DNA from: Acidithiobacillus sulfurivorans
Lineage (GTDB): Bacteria; Pseudomonadota; Gammaproteobacteria; Acidithiobacillales; Acidithiobacillaceae
Assembly (NCBI RefSeq): GCF_018853815.1
Contig: NZ_JAAOMP010000028.1
Location: 1 to 64,000 of the forward strand
DNA: 64,000 nt
Direction: 5' to 3'
How positions within the stretch are numbered: the first letter of the stretch is position 1; the number at the start of each line of letters is the position of its first letter. Shown piece after piece: positions 35,314 through 43,978 of the stretch. Under the pieces are notes generated by a model. It saw only the letters and a program-made list of their open reading frames with translations. It searched no databases and was not told the origin of the DNA. The translations under genes and the position numbers were made by a program.

Positions 35314-36824
35314 AGGCCGCCTTTGGCATGCTGAATAATATGCGCGCTGACGCGCAAGGCATTGGCCATGATGGTCAGTGAGGGGTTTACCGCGCTAATA
35401 GAGGGCATAAAGCTGGCATCCACCACATAAAGATTGTCCAGATCATGCGCCTTGCAATGAGGATCAAGGACATTGTCGGCAGGATCCTCACCAAAGCGGC
35501 AGGTTCCAACCTGATGGGCTGTGGCAGAAATATCCATGGACTGAAAAAATACGCCCATGAACCCGGCTTTTTGCAGAATCTCCCGCCATTTCTGGCAAAG
35601 GCGGCGATGACTTTCGCGATTTTTGGGATTCCAGGCCAGACAAATGTTGCCATCGACATCCAGAGTCACCCGGTTGTCGGGATCAGGCAGGTCTTCGGTG
35701 GTCAGCCACCAATCTACGGAATGACTGGCAGTCCAGGCGCTGATGGGAATCGGCATCAGCGGTCGCTGAGCATGGAGCAGGGCCGGTGTGACTTTTCCCA
35801 ATCCCTGAATATGACCCAGTGGATAAGGATAATCCGGGTCTCCAGAGTCTTCGTAAAAATCGTTCAAAGCCAGGGTTTTTTGAAAAATGCTGCGATTTTC
35901 CCGACCCGGTTTAATGGCCATGCAGGCGCTATTGAGATGGCACATATAATTGCGACCTACCTGGTCACTCTGGTTTGCCAGTCCTGAAGGATATTTTTCC
36001 GACGCAGAAGCCAGCAGGATAGCCGCACTATTGACAGCTCCTGCAGCCAAAACCACCAGCCGGGCCGTAAAGCTTCCTTGATCGGTCTCGACAGATTCCA
36101 CCGTTTTGCCATTTTTACCGTGGATCAAACGGCGCACCCGATGGCCGGTCAGCATCCGGACATTACGGTGTTGCAATGCGGGGCGGACACCGCACACTTC
36201 CGCATCACCCTTGGCATGGAGCATACAGGGAAAGCCATCACAAGTCGGGCAGCGCACGCAGGGGCTTTGTTCAGGTTCATCGGTCAAACGGTGGAGTGCC
36301 AGGGGCAGGGGAAAGGGGTGATAGCCCATCTCGCGCAGAGCTTTATCCACAAGAGCGATATCTTCATCATGGGGAAAGGGGGGGTAGGGATAAGCTTTGC
36401 GGGGGGCTTCGGTAGGATCGGCACCGGCCTCGCCGTGCGTGAAATACCAGGATTCGGCTTCATCATAAAATGGTGCCAAGTCATTATACGTGATGGGCCA
36501 GGCGCGAGTATTGCCACCCTGATGCTGGCGAAGCGCAAAATCCTTGGCGCGGCGACGTAAAACGGCTGCCCCATAAAACTTGGTGTTGCCACCGACATGA
36601 TAGCCGGTGACGGGTGAGAAGGCTTTGCCGTCCTGATCACGCCACTGCTCATCGGTATGATATCGGTGTTCGCCGAAAACCGTCTGGGGATCCCAGTTTC
36701 CCCATTCACGGGGTAAATAATCGCCGCGTTCAAGAATCAGAATTTGCAAACCTGAGTCCGCCAGGGCACGGGCCAGTGTTCCGCCACCCGCACCGCTGCC
36801 GATAATAATGACATCGGCATCCAT
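35310..36824 (-). CDS. GMC-family FAD oxidoreductase
   Basis: The 504-residue flavoprotein opens with the FAD motif IIGSGAGGGTLARALADSG and ends with the GMC_oxred_C signature ATAHQVGTCRFGEDP...NLYVVDASFMPSISAVNPSLTIMANAL. A Cys-rich insertion (QSPCVRCPTCDGFPCMLHAKGD) is present, as in some bacterial glucose/sorbose-type dehydrogenases. It probably oxidises a sugar or alcohol, passing electrons to quinone or a cytochrome. It lies 4 nt after the SDR gene and overlaps the MFS gene by 4 nt. Confidence 0.88.
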   Translation of the reverse strand: MDADVIIIGSGAGGGTLARALADSGLQILILERGDYLPREWGNWDPQTVFGEHRYHTDEQWRDQDGKAFSPVTGYHVGGNTKFYGAAVLRRRAKDFALRQHQGGNTRAWPITYNDLAPFYDEAESWYFTHGEAGADPTEAPRKAYPYPPFPHDEDIALVDKALREMGYHPFPLPLALHRLTDEPEQSPCVRCPTCDGFPCMLHAKGDAEVCGVRPALQHRNVRMLTGHRVRRLIHGKNGKTVESVETDQGSFTARLVVLAAGAVNSAAILLASASEKYPSGLANQSDQVGRNYMCHLNSACMAIKPGRENRSIFQKTLALNDFYEDSGDPDYPYPLGHIQGLGKVTPALLHAQRPLMPIPISAWTASHSVDWWLTTEDLPDPDNRVTLDVDGNICLAWNPKNRESHRRLCQKWREILQKAGFMGVFFQSMDISATAHQVGTCRFGEDPADNVLDPHCKAHDLDNLYVVDASFMPSISAVNPSLTIMANALRVSAHIIQHAKGGL

Positions 36825-36828
36825 AGTG

Positions 36829-37614
36829 TCATCCTCCGTGGCGGAAATCCGGATAAATCAACATGCCCCCATCTACAGTAAGGGTGGTGCCGGTGATGTA
36901 ACTGGCGAGATCGCTCGCCAGAAAAGCCACGACATTACCAATTTCCTGGGGTTTGCCGAGGCGACCCATGGAAATTTTTTTGTCGAGATCTTTCAACGAC
37001 TGAGGATCGCTCCACACAGATTCGTTGATGGGCGTTTGAATGGCACCCGGGGCAAGGGCAACCACGCGAATGCCCTTGTCCGCCGTTTCCTGGGCCAGGG
37101 TTTTGGTGAACATGGATAATCCCGCCTTGGCGCTGGTGTAGGCACTATAGCCTTCCCAGGGAATGAATTCGTGCACAGAAGTGATATTGATGATGACGCC
37201 GCGCTGGAGTTTTTCCATGCGCGGGATGGCTGCCCGGGCACAATAATAAGGACCGAGCAGATCAACGCTTAGTACTTTCTCCCAGATTTGTGGGTCATCA
37301 TCTCCCACCAGGGCGCGCGGCCCGTCCATACCGGCATTGTTGACCAGAATATCCAGCCCCCCAAAAGCCTGCTCAATTTGCTGCACCAGTTTTTCCACTG
37401 CAGCCGGATCAGATATGTCTGCCTGGAATGATTGCGCTTTGCCGCCTGCTTTGCTGATGCTGTCCACTACGGCATCGGCCTCATCCTTGCCCTTGCGATA
37501 ATGGACCGCCACTTCTGCGCCCGCTGCCGCCAGCGTTTCAGCAATGGCCCGTCCCAATCCACCACTGGCACCCGTGACTAATGCCCGCCGTCCCTGCAAA
37601 TCAAGATGAATCAT
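36829..37614 (-). CDS. Short-chain dehydrogenase, glucose 1-dehydrogenase-like
   Basis: The 261-residue SDR shows TGASGGLGRA for NAD(P) binding, NNAG in ILVNNAGMDG, Ser in INITSVHE and the active-site pair in YSAYTSAKAG. The C-terminal end ITGTTLTVDGGMLIYPDF is typical of the glucose 1-dehydrogenase-like group. Sugar oxidation fits the glucoamylase gene just upstream, but other alcohols are possible. ATG 37614 overlaps the glucoamylase stop by 4 nt (ATGA), which fixes the start. Confidence 0.87.
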   Translation of the reverse strand: MIHLDLQGRRALVTGASGGLGRAIAETLAAAGAEVAVHYRKGKDEADAVVDSISKAGGKAQSFQADISDPAAVEKLVQQIEQAFGGLDILVNNAGMDGPRALVGDDDPQIWEKVLSVDLLGPYYCARAAIPRMEKLQRGVIINITSVHEFIPWEGYSAYTSAKAGLSMFTKTLAQETADKGIRVVALAPGAIQTPINESVWSDPQSLKDLDKKISMGRLGKPQEIGNVVAFLASDLASYITGTTLTVDGGMLIYPDFRHGG

Positions 37615-39974
37615 GACAAAGCTCCTGTAATATCCAGATGAAAATTTTCTCCGATCCAGTCTCCGCTTTCCTGCCAACGGATGGTGAACTGAACGCTTTC
37701 TCCCTCGCTTAACTGTTTCAGGGGCAAAATGGCTACGTGGCCCAGTTCCCAGTCTTCCGAGTGGAGATCCTGCACATCCTGCCAGCCGTTAATACCCCAA
37801 TGGACCGTAAAAGGAGCGCGAAGCAGCAGACGTAACTCCTGACCTGCCGGCAATTGCCGGGGCCTTTGCCGTAAGCGCCAAAGGCGATAGTCAATATCCG
37901 GTTTTTTACCTTGATAGCGCTTCCAGGTGGCTGCAGGGCGATCTACGGGTTCGCCTTTCATGAAGCTGTGACACAGTTTGATGTACTCACCGTGAGCCCA
38001 GACCAGCGGCATGGCAGAACCACTGGGGTGTCCCGGTTCCAGACCTTTTTCCGGAATCGGGTCAGCTTCCCAGATTTGTTCGGGGAGTAAGCCGCCTTTC
38101 CCGGTCATGGCGGCCATGGCTTCAATGTAGGGCAGGGCGCTTTCTCCAGCGGCCAGAGCGTAATGGCCTCGCTCTCCAACCAGTAATGGCCAGCCTCGGC
38201 CGATTCCGGTGCCATCAAAGGGGCTACCATCCCGATGTTCGCCATAGCCATCCCCATTATAACGATGCCAAACGGGACCACTGGGGGTGTCGGTTTTGAG
38301 CAGGGCGTCCATGATTTTGACCGAGGCAACAATGTGGGCATCGGAAGCGCTGCGCAGTCCATAACGCACCAGTTGCAGAAAATCATTGGCTATTTGCTCG
38401 CTGGCGGGAAGATGCGGATCATGGGCACGGTTTTTGATCAATACCCACTCATCTTTGGCACCATCCTGGACCAGAACATCTTCCGGCGTAATGCGCACAA
38501 AATAACCGGGTACCTGATACTGTTTGGCCAGATCCGTATCCTTAACAAAGGTCCAGTCTTCCAGCCGTGCATTCCAGTAGTCCGCCAGCATCAGCGCGCA
38601 TTCCGCGGTTTTACCCCCCAGTAATTCGGCACCCTCCACCAGCGCCGCAATGGCGACTGCCAGCGTAAAAGTATTGACGCCGCCATCTTCCTCCCAGCGA
38701 TCCTGTCCGGTTACCGGACCTTCGTGGGCAATAAAGTGCAAGGCACGCTGGACCATATCGGCTACGGCAATGTCTTCCAGGGCTTTATGCTGGCGGAGCA
38801 GCGCGGCCAGTAAAATGGGAAACCCGGTTTCATCCAGTTGGACACCTTGCCAAAATGGTTTGCCACCGAGCCACTGGTTTTGCAGCCAATGACCATCGGC
38901 CTGCTGGGTGCTGATGAGATAAGTCAGCACCTGTCGGGCTTCCCGGGTGGCCCCCATGGCGACCAGCGCTCCAGCACTTTCGACCAGATCCCGGGACCAG
39001 ACCAGATGATAGCCGCCGCGACTGGTACTGGCTTCACCCCAAGGCACCGAAAGGCTGGCGACCAGCGCACCGGGAAAAGTACGGTCCTCGTGGACCTTGA
39101 GAACATTGTTGGAGCGTGCATAAAGGGTTTTTGCCGCATCGGGAAGCTTACTGGCGAAGTTGCGGGGGCGGGGATGCTTTTTGTGCCAGGCATGCCACAA
39201 ATCCGTATAACTGGATGACGTGGCCTGGAAACCATTCGCCAGCGCGCTCCAGGCATTGGTCGCGGCGGCTTCTTTGCTGGAGCCCAGCCCTAAAGCCAGA
39301 GTACCCTGACGGGGCATTTGACCGGCCAGGGCCACCTCACCGGGTCCGGCTTCCCCATATTCCCAGAGCATGCGTCCATGGTCATGAAAATCCTGCCACA
39401 GGTCGCTGGCACCGACCTCCCCAACGCTGCAGCGTTCCAGCGCCGCGTAACCGGTAGAATTCCGGCAGGCGAGAGCCAGTCCGAACGGACCCTGTTCTGC
39501 CCAAAGCACCTTGCGACCTTCCCAGTTTCCGACCCAGGCTCGATTGTTTTCGGCATCTTCCCCGAGTCGCGCTGAACACAACAGATAGGGGCGGAGACTG
39601 GAATCCCCCTCCAGCTGAAAATCGACGAGCAGCACATCACGGTCAGGATCAGCACAGACCTTGATGGTAAAATCAAAACGCTCGTGATGATGGCGGATGA
39701 TGGGTAGCGGTACCTGCGGATCATCCAGTTCCAGAGCTGGCTCTGGCAGGGTTTTCAGTTCCTGCCAAAATCCTTGATCATCGGCAATAATAAATCCGAG
39801 ATCACGCACCTGTGGAATATCAATGCGTGGGTAAAAAACTTCGGTAATGATGCCGCTGCCGGTGGTGAACCACAACTTGCTGGTGCCCAGCGCTGTCCCT
39901 ACACAGGACTTCTGGGCGGTAGACCATACCGGATGACGCCACTGTGCTGCCGGTGCCTTACTGGCTGACTCCAT
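37611..39974 (-). CDS. GH15 glucoamylase (glucan 1,4-alpha-glucosidase)
   Basis: The 787-residue protein has the bacterial GH15 layout: an N-terminal super-beta-sandwich (about 1-270) with CVGTALGTSKLWFTTGSGIITEVFYPRID, then the (alpha/alpha)6 barrel. Candidate catalytic Glu residues are in DRWEEDGGVN (general acid) and PLVWAHGEYIKL (general base). It releases glucose from alpha-glucans; dextran, trehalose or isomaltose activities occur in the family. No signal peptide is seen, so the substrate is probably intracellular (glycogen or maltodextrin). ATG 39974 has AGGAG 7 nt before it. It leads an operon with SDR, GMC and MFS genes. Confidence 0.88.
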   Translation of the reverse strand: MESASKAPAAQWRHPVWSTAQKSCVGTALGTSKLWFTTGSGIITEVFYPRIDIPQVRDLGFIIADDQGFWQELKTLPEPALELDDPQVPLPIIRHHHERFDFTIKVCADPDRDVLLVDFQLEGDSSLRPYLLCSARLGEDAENNRAWVGNWEGRKVLWAEQGPFGLALACRNSTGYAALERCSVGEVGASDLWQDFHDHGRMLWEYGEAGPGEVALAGQMPRQGTLALGLGSSKEAAATNAWSALANGFQATSSSYTDLWHAWHKKHPRPRNFASKLPDAAKTLYARSNNVLKVHEDRTFPGALVASLSVPWGEASTSRGGYHLVWSRDLVESAGALVAMGATREARQVLTYLISTQQADGHWLQNQWLGGKPFWQGVQLDETGFPILLAALLRQHKALEDIAVADMVQRALHFIAHEGPVTGQDRWEEDGGVNTFTLAVAIAALVEGAELLGGKTAECALMLADYWNARLEDWTFVKDTDLAKQYQVPGYFVRITPEDVLVQDGAKDEWVLIKNRAHDPHLPASEQIANDFLQLVRYGLRSASDAHIVASVKIMDALLKTDTPSGPVWHRYNGDGYGEHRDGSPFDGTGIGRGWPLLVGERGHYALAAGESALPYIEAMAAMTGKGGLLPEQIWEADPIPEKGLEPGHPSGSAMPLVWAHGEYIKLCHSFMKGEPVDRPAATWKRYQGKKPDIDYRLWRLRQRPRQLPAGQELRLLLRAPFTVHWGINGWQDVQDLHSEDWELGHVAILPLKQLSEGESVQFTIRWQESGDWIGENFHLDITGALS

Positions 39975-40081
39975 ATAATCACTCCTGAATGAATGTCTGT
40001 GGATTGCAAGCACCGGCTGGGGTTATTCGATGATCAAAAGGCGTTGTTCCTCCGGTACCCATTCCTGAAACAATAAAGAGA

Positions 40082-40933
40082 TTAACCTTTGTGCTTGGGC
40101 AGAACGCCCGCTTTTTCAAGATAAACAGGCAATACGGCCACTACGCGCATACCCCGTTGAACATCAGGATCTTTGAGCATGTGATACAGACCGGATAGTC
40201 CTCCGGCTTTGCCGGTGGCCTCATGTTCGGCAGCATCCGCAAGGGCAGCAGCCATTAACTTTCCACTTTGCATGAGACTCGCAGCGGAGTTCATCAGCGG
40301 ACTATCCTGACTCTTTTGCACGAATTGTCCCAGCAGGCTTTCCAGGTCAATGGTTTCGGCAAAAAGACCGATCTGACGACTGAGGTCTGCAACGCGCTGC
40401 AGGTTGCCATCGTCCTGCATCTGTTTCAGCAGGCGCAAGGCTTCGACAATGGTGGTATCGGCCGAGGTTTCCTGCCATATATCACCCAGTTCCTTGATTT
40501 TGGCCACCACAGCACTACCCGCAGGTCCCTGGAGAAATTCCATAACGGCATTTACTTTCGGGATGATTTCTCCAAACATCTGCAGGGCAGATAACCACTC
40601 TGCCAAAGGCATTTCATGCAGTTTGTTCAGCAGACCGGGGATGAAAGGCTTCAATAACGCTATGCTCTCGGTCACAAAGGCGGCGTTTTCACGGACGAGA
40701 GACAAAAGACCGCTTTCACGCAGGACTTTAAGCGTATCAAGCAGCTCTTCAATGCTACCTTCCAGATCATAGCGTTCATTCCAGGTACCGGCTTTGAGGG
40801 CCAAATCCATGGGCAGGTTTCCTGCCGGGCTGCCCATAAAGCTTTCGCTACCATGGGCAAGATCGCCCAAACGGGCAAGACCTGCCCATTGTTCCGGTGT
40901 GAGTTGAGGGGTGAAAGATTCTTGTGCTGCCAT
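40082..40933 (-). CDS. DUF1641 domain protein
   Basis: The 283-residue helical protein carries the DUF1641 region in its C-terminal part (LMNSAASLMQSGKLMAAALAD, GLSGLYHMLKDPDVQRGMRVVAVL). The N-terminal two thirds are amphipathic helices without a known motif. DUF1641 proteins occur beside FAD/NAD-dependent oxidoreductases of the sulfide:quinone oxidoreductase type and are taken to be their accessory subunits. Such a gene lies 62 nt upstream here, although a terminator-like hairpin separates them. Confidence 0.8.
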   Translation of the reverse strand: MAAQESFTPQLTPEQWAGLARLGDLAHGSESFMGSPAGNLPMDLALKAGTWNERYDLEGSIEELLDTLKVLRESGLLSLVRENAAFVTESIALLKPFIPGLLNKLHEMPLAEWLSALQMFGEIIPKVNAVMEFLQGPAGSAVVAKIKELGDIWQETSADTTIVEALRLLKQMQDDGNLQRVADLSRQIGLFAETIDLESLLGQFVQKSQDSPLMNSAASLMQSGKLMAAALADAAEHEATGKAGGLSGLYHMLKDPDVQRGMRVVAVLPVYLEKAGVLPKHKG

Positions 40934-40968
40934 AATGCATCTCCCTTGATTTATATCATGCCAATAGT

Positions 40969-40989
40969 AAAAAAGGGCCTTACGGCCCT
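40969..40989 (-). terminator. Intrinsic terminator after the SQR-like gene
   Basis: The stem AGGGCC-GTAA-GGCCCT is followed on the minus strand by six T residues, just after the stop at 40996. It lies between the SQR-like gene and DUF1641, so DUF1641 would be made at a lower level by read-through or from its own promoter. Confidence 0.75.
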
Positions 40990-40995
40990 CGTTTT

Positions 40996-42282
40996 TCAGG
41001 CTGCGAAGAGCTTTTCGGCCAGTAATTTAGAAGCGTCAAGCCCCCATTCCGGCATTTTACCCTTCGTCTTGAAGAAGAGATTTTTGTACTGCATTTTCAG
41101 CAAGAAGGGCATATGGCCCATTTTGAGGACCTGGTCGGGACCACCAAACCAGCTGTTGGAACGAATATAAAAGGCCTGATTATTACCCATGTCACCAATA
41201 CAATAGACTACTGGCTCCAGAGGTTTGTCGGCTTCTGCCGGAGCCATTTTCCCCAGGTCCTTGGCGATTTGCTTGGCGACAATCTCGCTTTGGGCATGAC
41301 CAATTCCGCCCAGTTTCGGTACCGTAATGGCGGCCGCGTCACCCGCTGCAAAAACATTGGGATACTTGGGATTACGCATGGTCACATCCGTCACCACAAA
41401 GCCTTCGTTATCGCTGATAGGCAAGCCTTTCATGAAATCATGGGGAACCCAGTCCGGGAAAACCAGTTTCAATTCGGCTTCAATGTTTTTTCCGCTGGCC
41501 AGTTCAATACCGTCTTTGGTAATGCGGGTAATATCTTTGGCTTCATTGACATAGTTGAAACCCATCCCCCCGGCGATTTCAAGGAGCTTGCCCACCACTT
41601 TTTCACCAGCATCTTCAGCAATCAGAGAAGCCGGGGTAAAAACCGTGACTTTATCGGGACCGCCCTTGCCGTGCTGACCTAACCAGGTAGCCATGGACAA
41701 CATGGTTTCCACGGGCGGGCCTTCACAGGCTGCTTCGGCAGTGGGGAAAGCATGACCACCATACAATTTGATGTCTTTGGTCCCATCGCCTTGATGGAAG
41801 CGGGCAGAACCAATGGCTACCGGGCCACCTTTGTATTCATGAGCCAGGAAGTGACGCAATTTGTTACCGTAATAAAAATCGCTGACCGTATGACCATGTT
41901 CGGCAAATCCTTCGATTTTATCATAGGCCAGACGATTGCCCACGGCCACAACCAGATAGTCATAAGACATGCTTTCGGGCGCAGCACCGGGACGTTCATT
42001 CGGCACAAAATCCACACGTTTGGCGTCCGGGTCAATGGCTTTGATTTCAGCCTGAATAAAACCAATATCATCTTCATCCAAAGTGCTGGGGATATCCATC
42101 GCCAGAGTTTTACTGGGATCGCGTCCCTCAAATACTTCGGCGGGCACATTAGGCACAAACAACAAGAAATTCTTACGATCAATAACGGTGATGCGCACCG
42201 ACTCTCCACAGAGCTCACGTACTTTTTGTGCTGAAGCGAGACCGGCAAAATTACCACCAAGAACGACAACATGGGGCTTCAT
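40996..42282 (-). CDS. Sulfide:quinone oxidoreductase-like flavoprotein
   Basis: The 428-residue NDH-2/SQR-type protein binds FAD through VVLGGNFAGLASAQKV, has the second nucleotide motif YDYLVVAVGNRL and the C-terminal VFAAGDAAAI. Cys186 (ACEGPP) and Cys361 (VYCIGD) lie where SQRs carry a redox pair; the third SQR Cys is not obvious. A hydrophobic amphipathic C-terminus (MPFLLKMQYKNLFFKT) would attach it to the membrane. It probably oxidises sulfide or a related sulfur compound to quinone, but flavocytochrome c or NDH-2 relatives are alternatives. ATG 42282 follows GGAGGG at 8 nt. Confidence 0.7.
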   Translation of the reverse strand: MKPHVVVLGGNFAGLASAQKVRELCGESVRITVIDRKNFLLFVPNVPAEVFEGRDPSKTLAMDIPSTLDEDDIGFIQAEIKAIDPDAKRVDFVPNERPGAAPESMSYDYLVVAVGNRLAYDKIEGFAEHGHTVSDFYYGNKLRHFLAHEYKGGPVAIGSARFHQGDGTKDIKLYGGHAFPTAEAACEGPPVETMLSMATWLGQHGKGGPDKVTVFTPASLIAEDAGEKVVGKLLEIAGGMGFNYVNEAKDITRITKDGIELASGKNIEAELKLVFPDWVPHDFMKGLPISDNEGFVVTDVTMRNPKYPNVFAAGDAAAITVPKLGGIGHAQSEIVAKQIAKDLGKMAPAEADKPLEPVVYCIGDMGNNQAFYIRSNSWFGGPDQVLKMGHMPFLLKMQYKNLFFKTKGKMPEWGLDASKLLAEKLFAA

Positions 42283-42447
42283 AGATGTTCCCTCCGTTTT
42301 TTCGTCATGAAATTGCAATAATTAACATCCAAATTGAATGAATGTCTCCTTACTAAGAGTAGTAGATAATCTCAAAAGTTCAACAAAAAACTTTTTTGGA
42401 TGGTTATCCGGTTCATTATATTAATACGGTTTTATATTTTTATTGGG

Positions 42448-43902
42448 TTATAAATTATCAGGTTTTGCCAGATTGTTTTTCTTCAGCTTCTCGAAAATAT
42501 CCAGGGCCCACTGTCTGGCTTCATGATGATCAATAAGCCGTTGAGGATAATTGCCTCCCAGAACAACACCTGCCTTTTTAAGAAGGTCCTGATCTGCCGC
42601 CCAAGGCTGGTGAATAAAGCGATCGGGCAGAGCGGATAATTCCGGAAGCCAACGGCGCAGATATTTTCCTTCGGGATCAAATTTTTCTCCCTGTAATACC
42701 GGGTTAAAAATCCGGAAATAGGGAGCTGCATCTGCACCTGAACCGGCAACCCATTGCCAGGAGGCGCTGTTATTAGCCAGATCCGCATCCACCAGAGTAT
42801 CCCAAAACCAGGCTTCTCCCTGTTGCCAGGAGACCAGAAGATCCTTGATGAGAAAACTTGCGCAAATCATTCGGACCCGATTATGCATCCAGCCACTCTG
42901 CCAAAGTTCGCGCATGCCTGCATCGACAATCGGATAACCCGTTTGTCCAGACTGCCAACGCTCCAGCAAAAGCGCATCTTTTTGCCAGGGAAAATTGGCG
43001 AACTCCGGGCGCAGTGGCGTGTCCGGTAACTTCGGAAAATGAAACAGTAAATGCCAGGAAAACTCACGCCAGCCCAGTTCCCGCAAAAAATGCTCCCCTT
43101 CATCCGTAAGCTCAGGATGTTGACGCAAGTAAAAACGCGTTTCCTGCCATATCTGACGAGGACTGATTTCACCATGACTCAGGTGCGGAGAAAGTCGGGA
43201 TACGGAATTTTGAGCAGGAAAATTCCGCCCTTCACTGTAGTTCGCCAGTGATTCATCCAAAAATTGCTGAAGTCTGTTTTTGGCGCCGGTTTCACCGGGA
43301 GCCCAGGATTTCGAAAAGCGTTTGGCCCAATTTGGTTTTTGGGGAAGCAGATGCCAATCGGTCAGAGTCTCAGTTGCCAGATTTTGGGTTAGTTCATGCG
43401 GTAAAGCCGAAAAATCGGGTTCTGGTAATGCTGGCGCAATACTGAAGCGCGCCAGGAGACTTTTCCAGAAAGGTGTAAAAACCTTATAGGGTTTCTCGTC
43501 ATGATGATGCAACCAGGGTTCAACCAGGCAATCACCCATAAACGAGCGCACAGCAATGCCCTGGCTGCGCAACTCGGCCTTGATGGCGGTATCCTGAGCT
43601 ATTCCGGCAGGATCATAGCGGCGATTCCAGAAAACTGCTCGCGATGAACTTTCAGCAATGATTTCCTGCAAAATCTGCAGAGGTTTCCCACGTCTGAGTA
43701 GCAAAGGCAAACCATGCCGGGCAAGGGCTTCCTGTAATTGTTGCAGGCTATGATGCCGCCACCAGAGCTCGGCAGCACCGGCCTGCTCATCAGCATCGAG
43801 AATGTATAGCGGTATTACTACCCCTTCCTGGGAGGCTTCCCACAAGGCCGGATGATCAGCGAGACGAAGATCCCGGCGCAACCAGGCAATCGTAATGGTC
43901 AT
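42448..43902 (-). CDS. phrB: Deoxyribodipyrimidine photolyase
   Basis: The 484-residue protein begins TIAWLRRDLRLADHPAL and has the photolyase FAD domain: SRLSPHLSHGEISPRQIW, FLRELGWREFSWHLL, WQSGQTGYPIVDAGMRELWQ, GWMHNRVRMICASFLIKDLL and WQWVAGSGADAAPYFRIFNP. This matches class I CPD photolyases of about 470 residues. It repairs UV-induced pyrimidine dimers using blue light. The N-terminal antenna-binding domain is complete. It appears to be transcribed alone. Confidence 0.93.
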   Translation of the reverse strand: MTITIAWLRRDLRLADHPALWEASQEGVVIPLYILDADEQAGAAELWWRHHSLQQLQEALARHGLPLLLRRGKPLQILQEIIAESSSRAVFWNRRYDPAGIAQDTAIKAELRSQGIAVRSFMGDCLVEPWLHHHDEKPYKVFTPFWKSLLARFSIAPALPEPDFSALPHELTQNLATETLTDWHLLPQKPNWAKRFSKSWAPGETGAKNRLQQFLDESLANYSEGRNFPAQNSVSRLSPHLSHGEISPRQIWQETRFYLRQHPELTDEGEHFLRELGWREFSWHLLFHFPKLPDTPLRPEFANFPWQKDALLLERWQSGQTGYPIVDAGMRELWQSGWMHNRVRMICASFLIKDLLVSWQQGEAWFWDTLVDADLANNSASWQWVAGSGADAAPYFRIFNPVLQGEKFDPEGKYLRRWLPELSALPDRFIHQPWAADQDLLKKAGVVLGGNYPQRLIDHHEARQWALDIFEKLKKNNLAKPDNL

Positions 43903-43978
43903 CCTGTAGCCCCATAGTGTAGATAATCCAAGCCGCTAACCAGCAGATGAATGGTCGTCTGCTGCAAGCGATGTTTGC

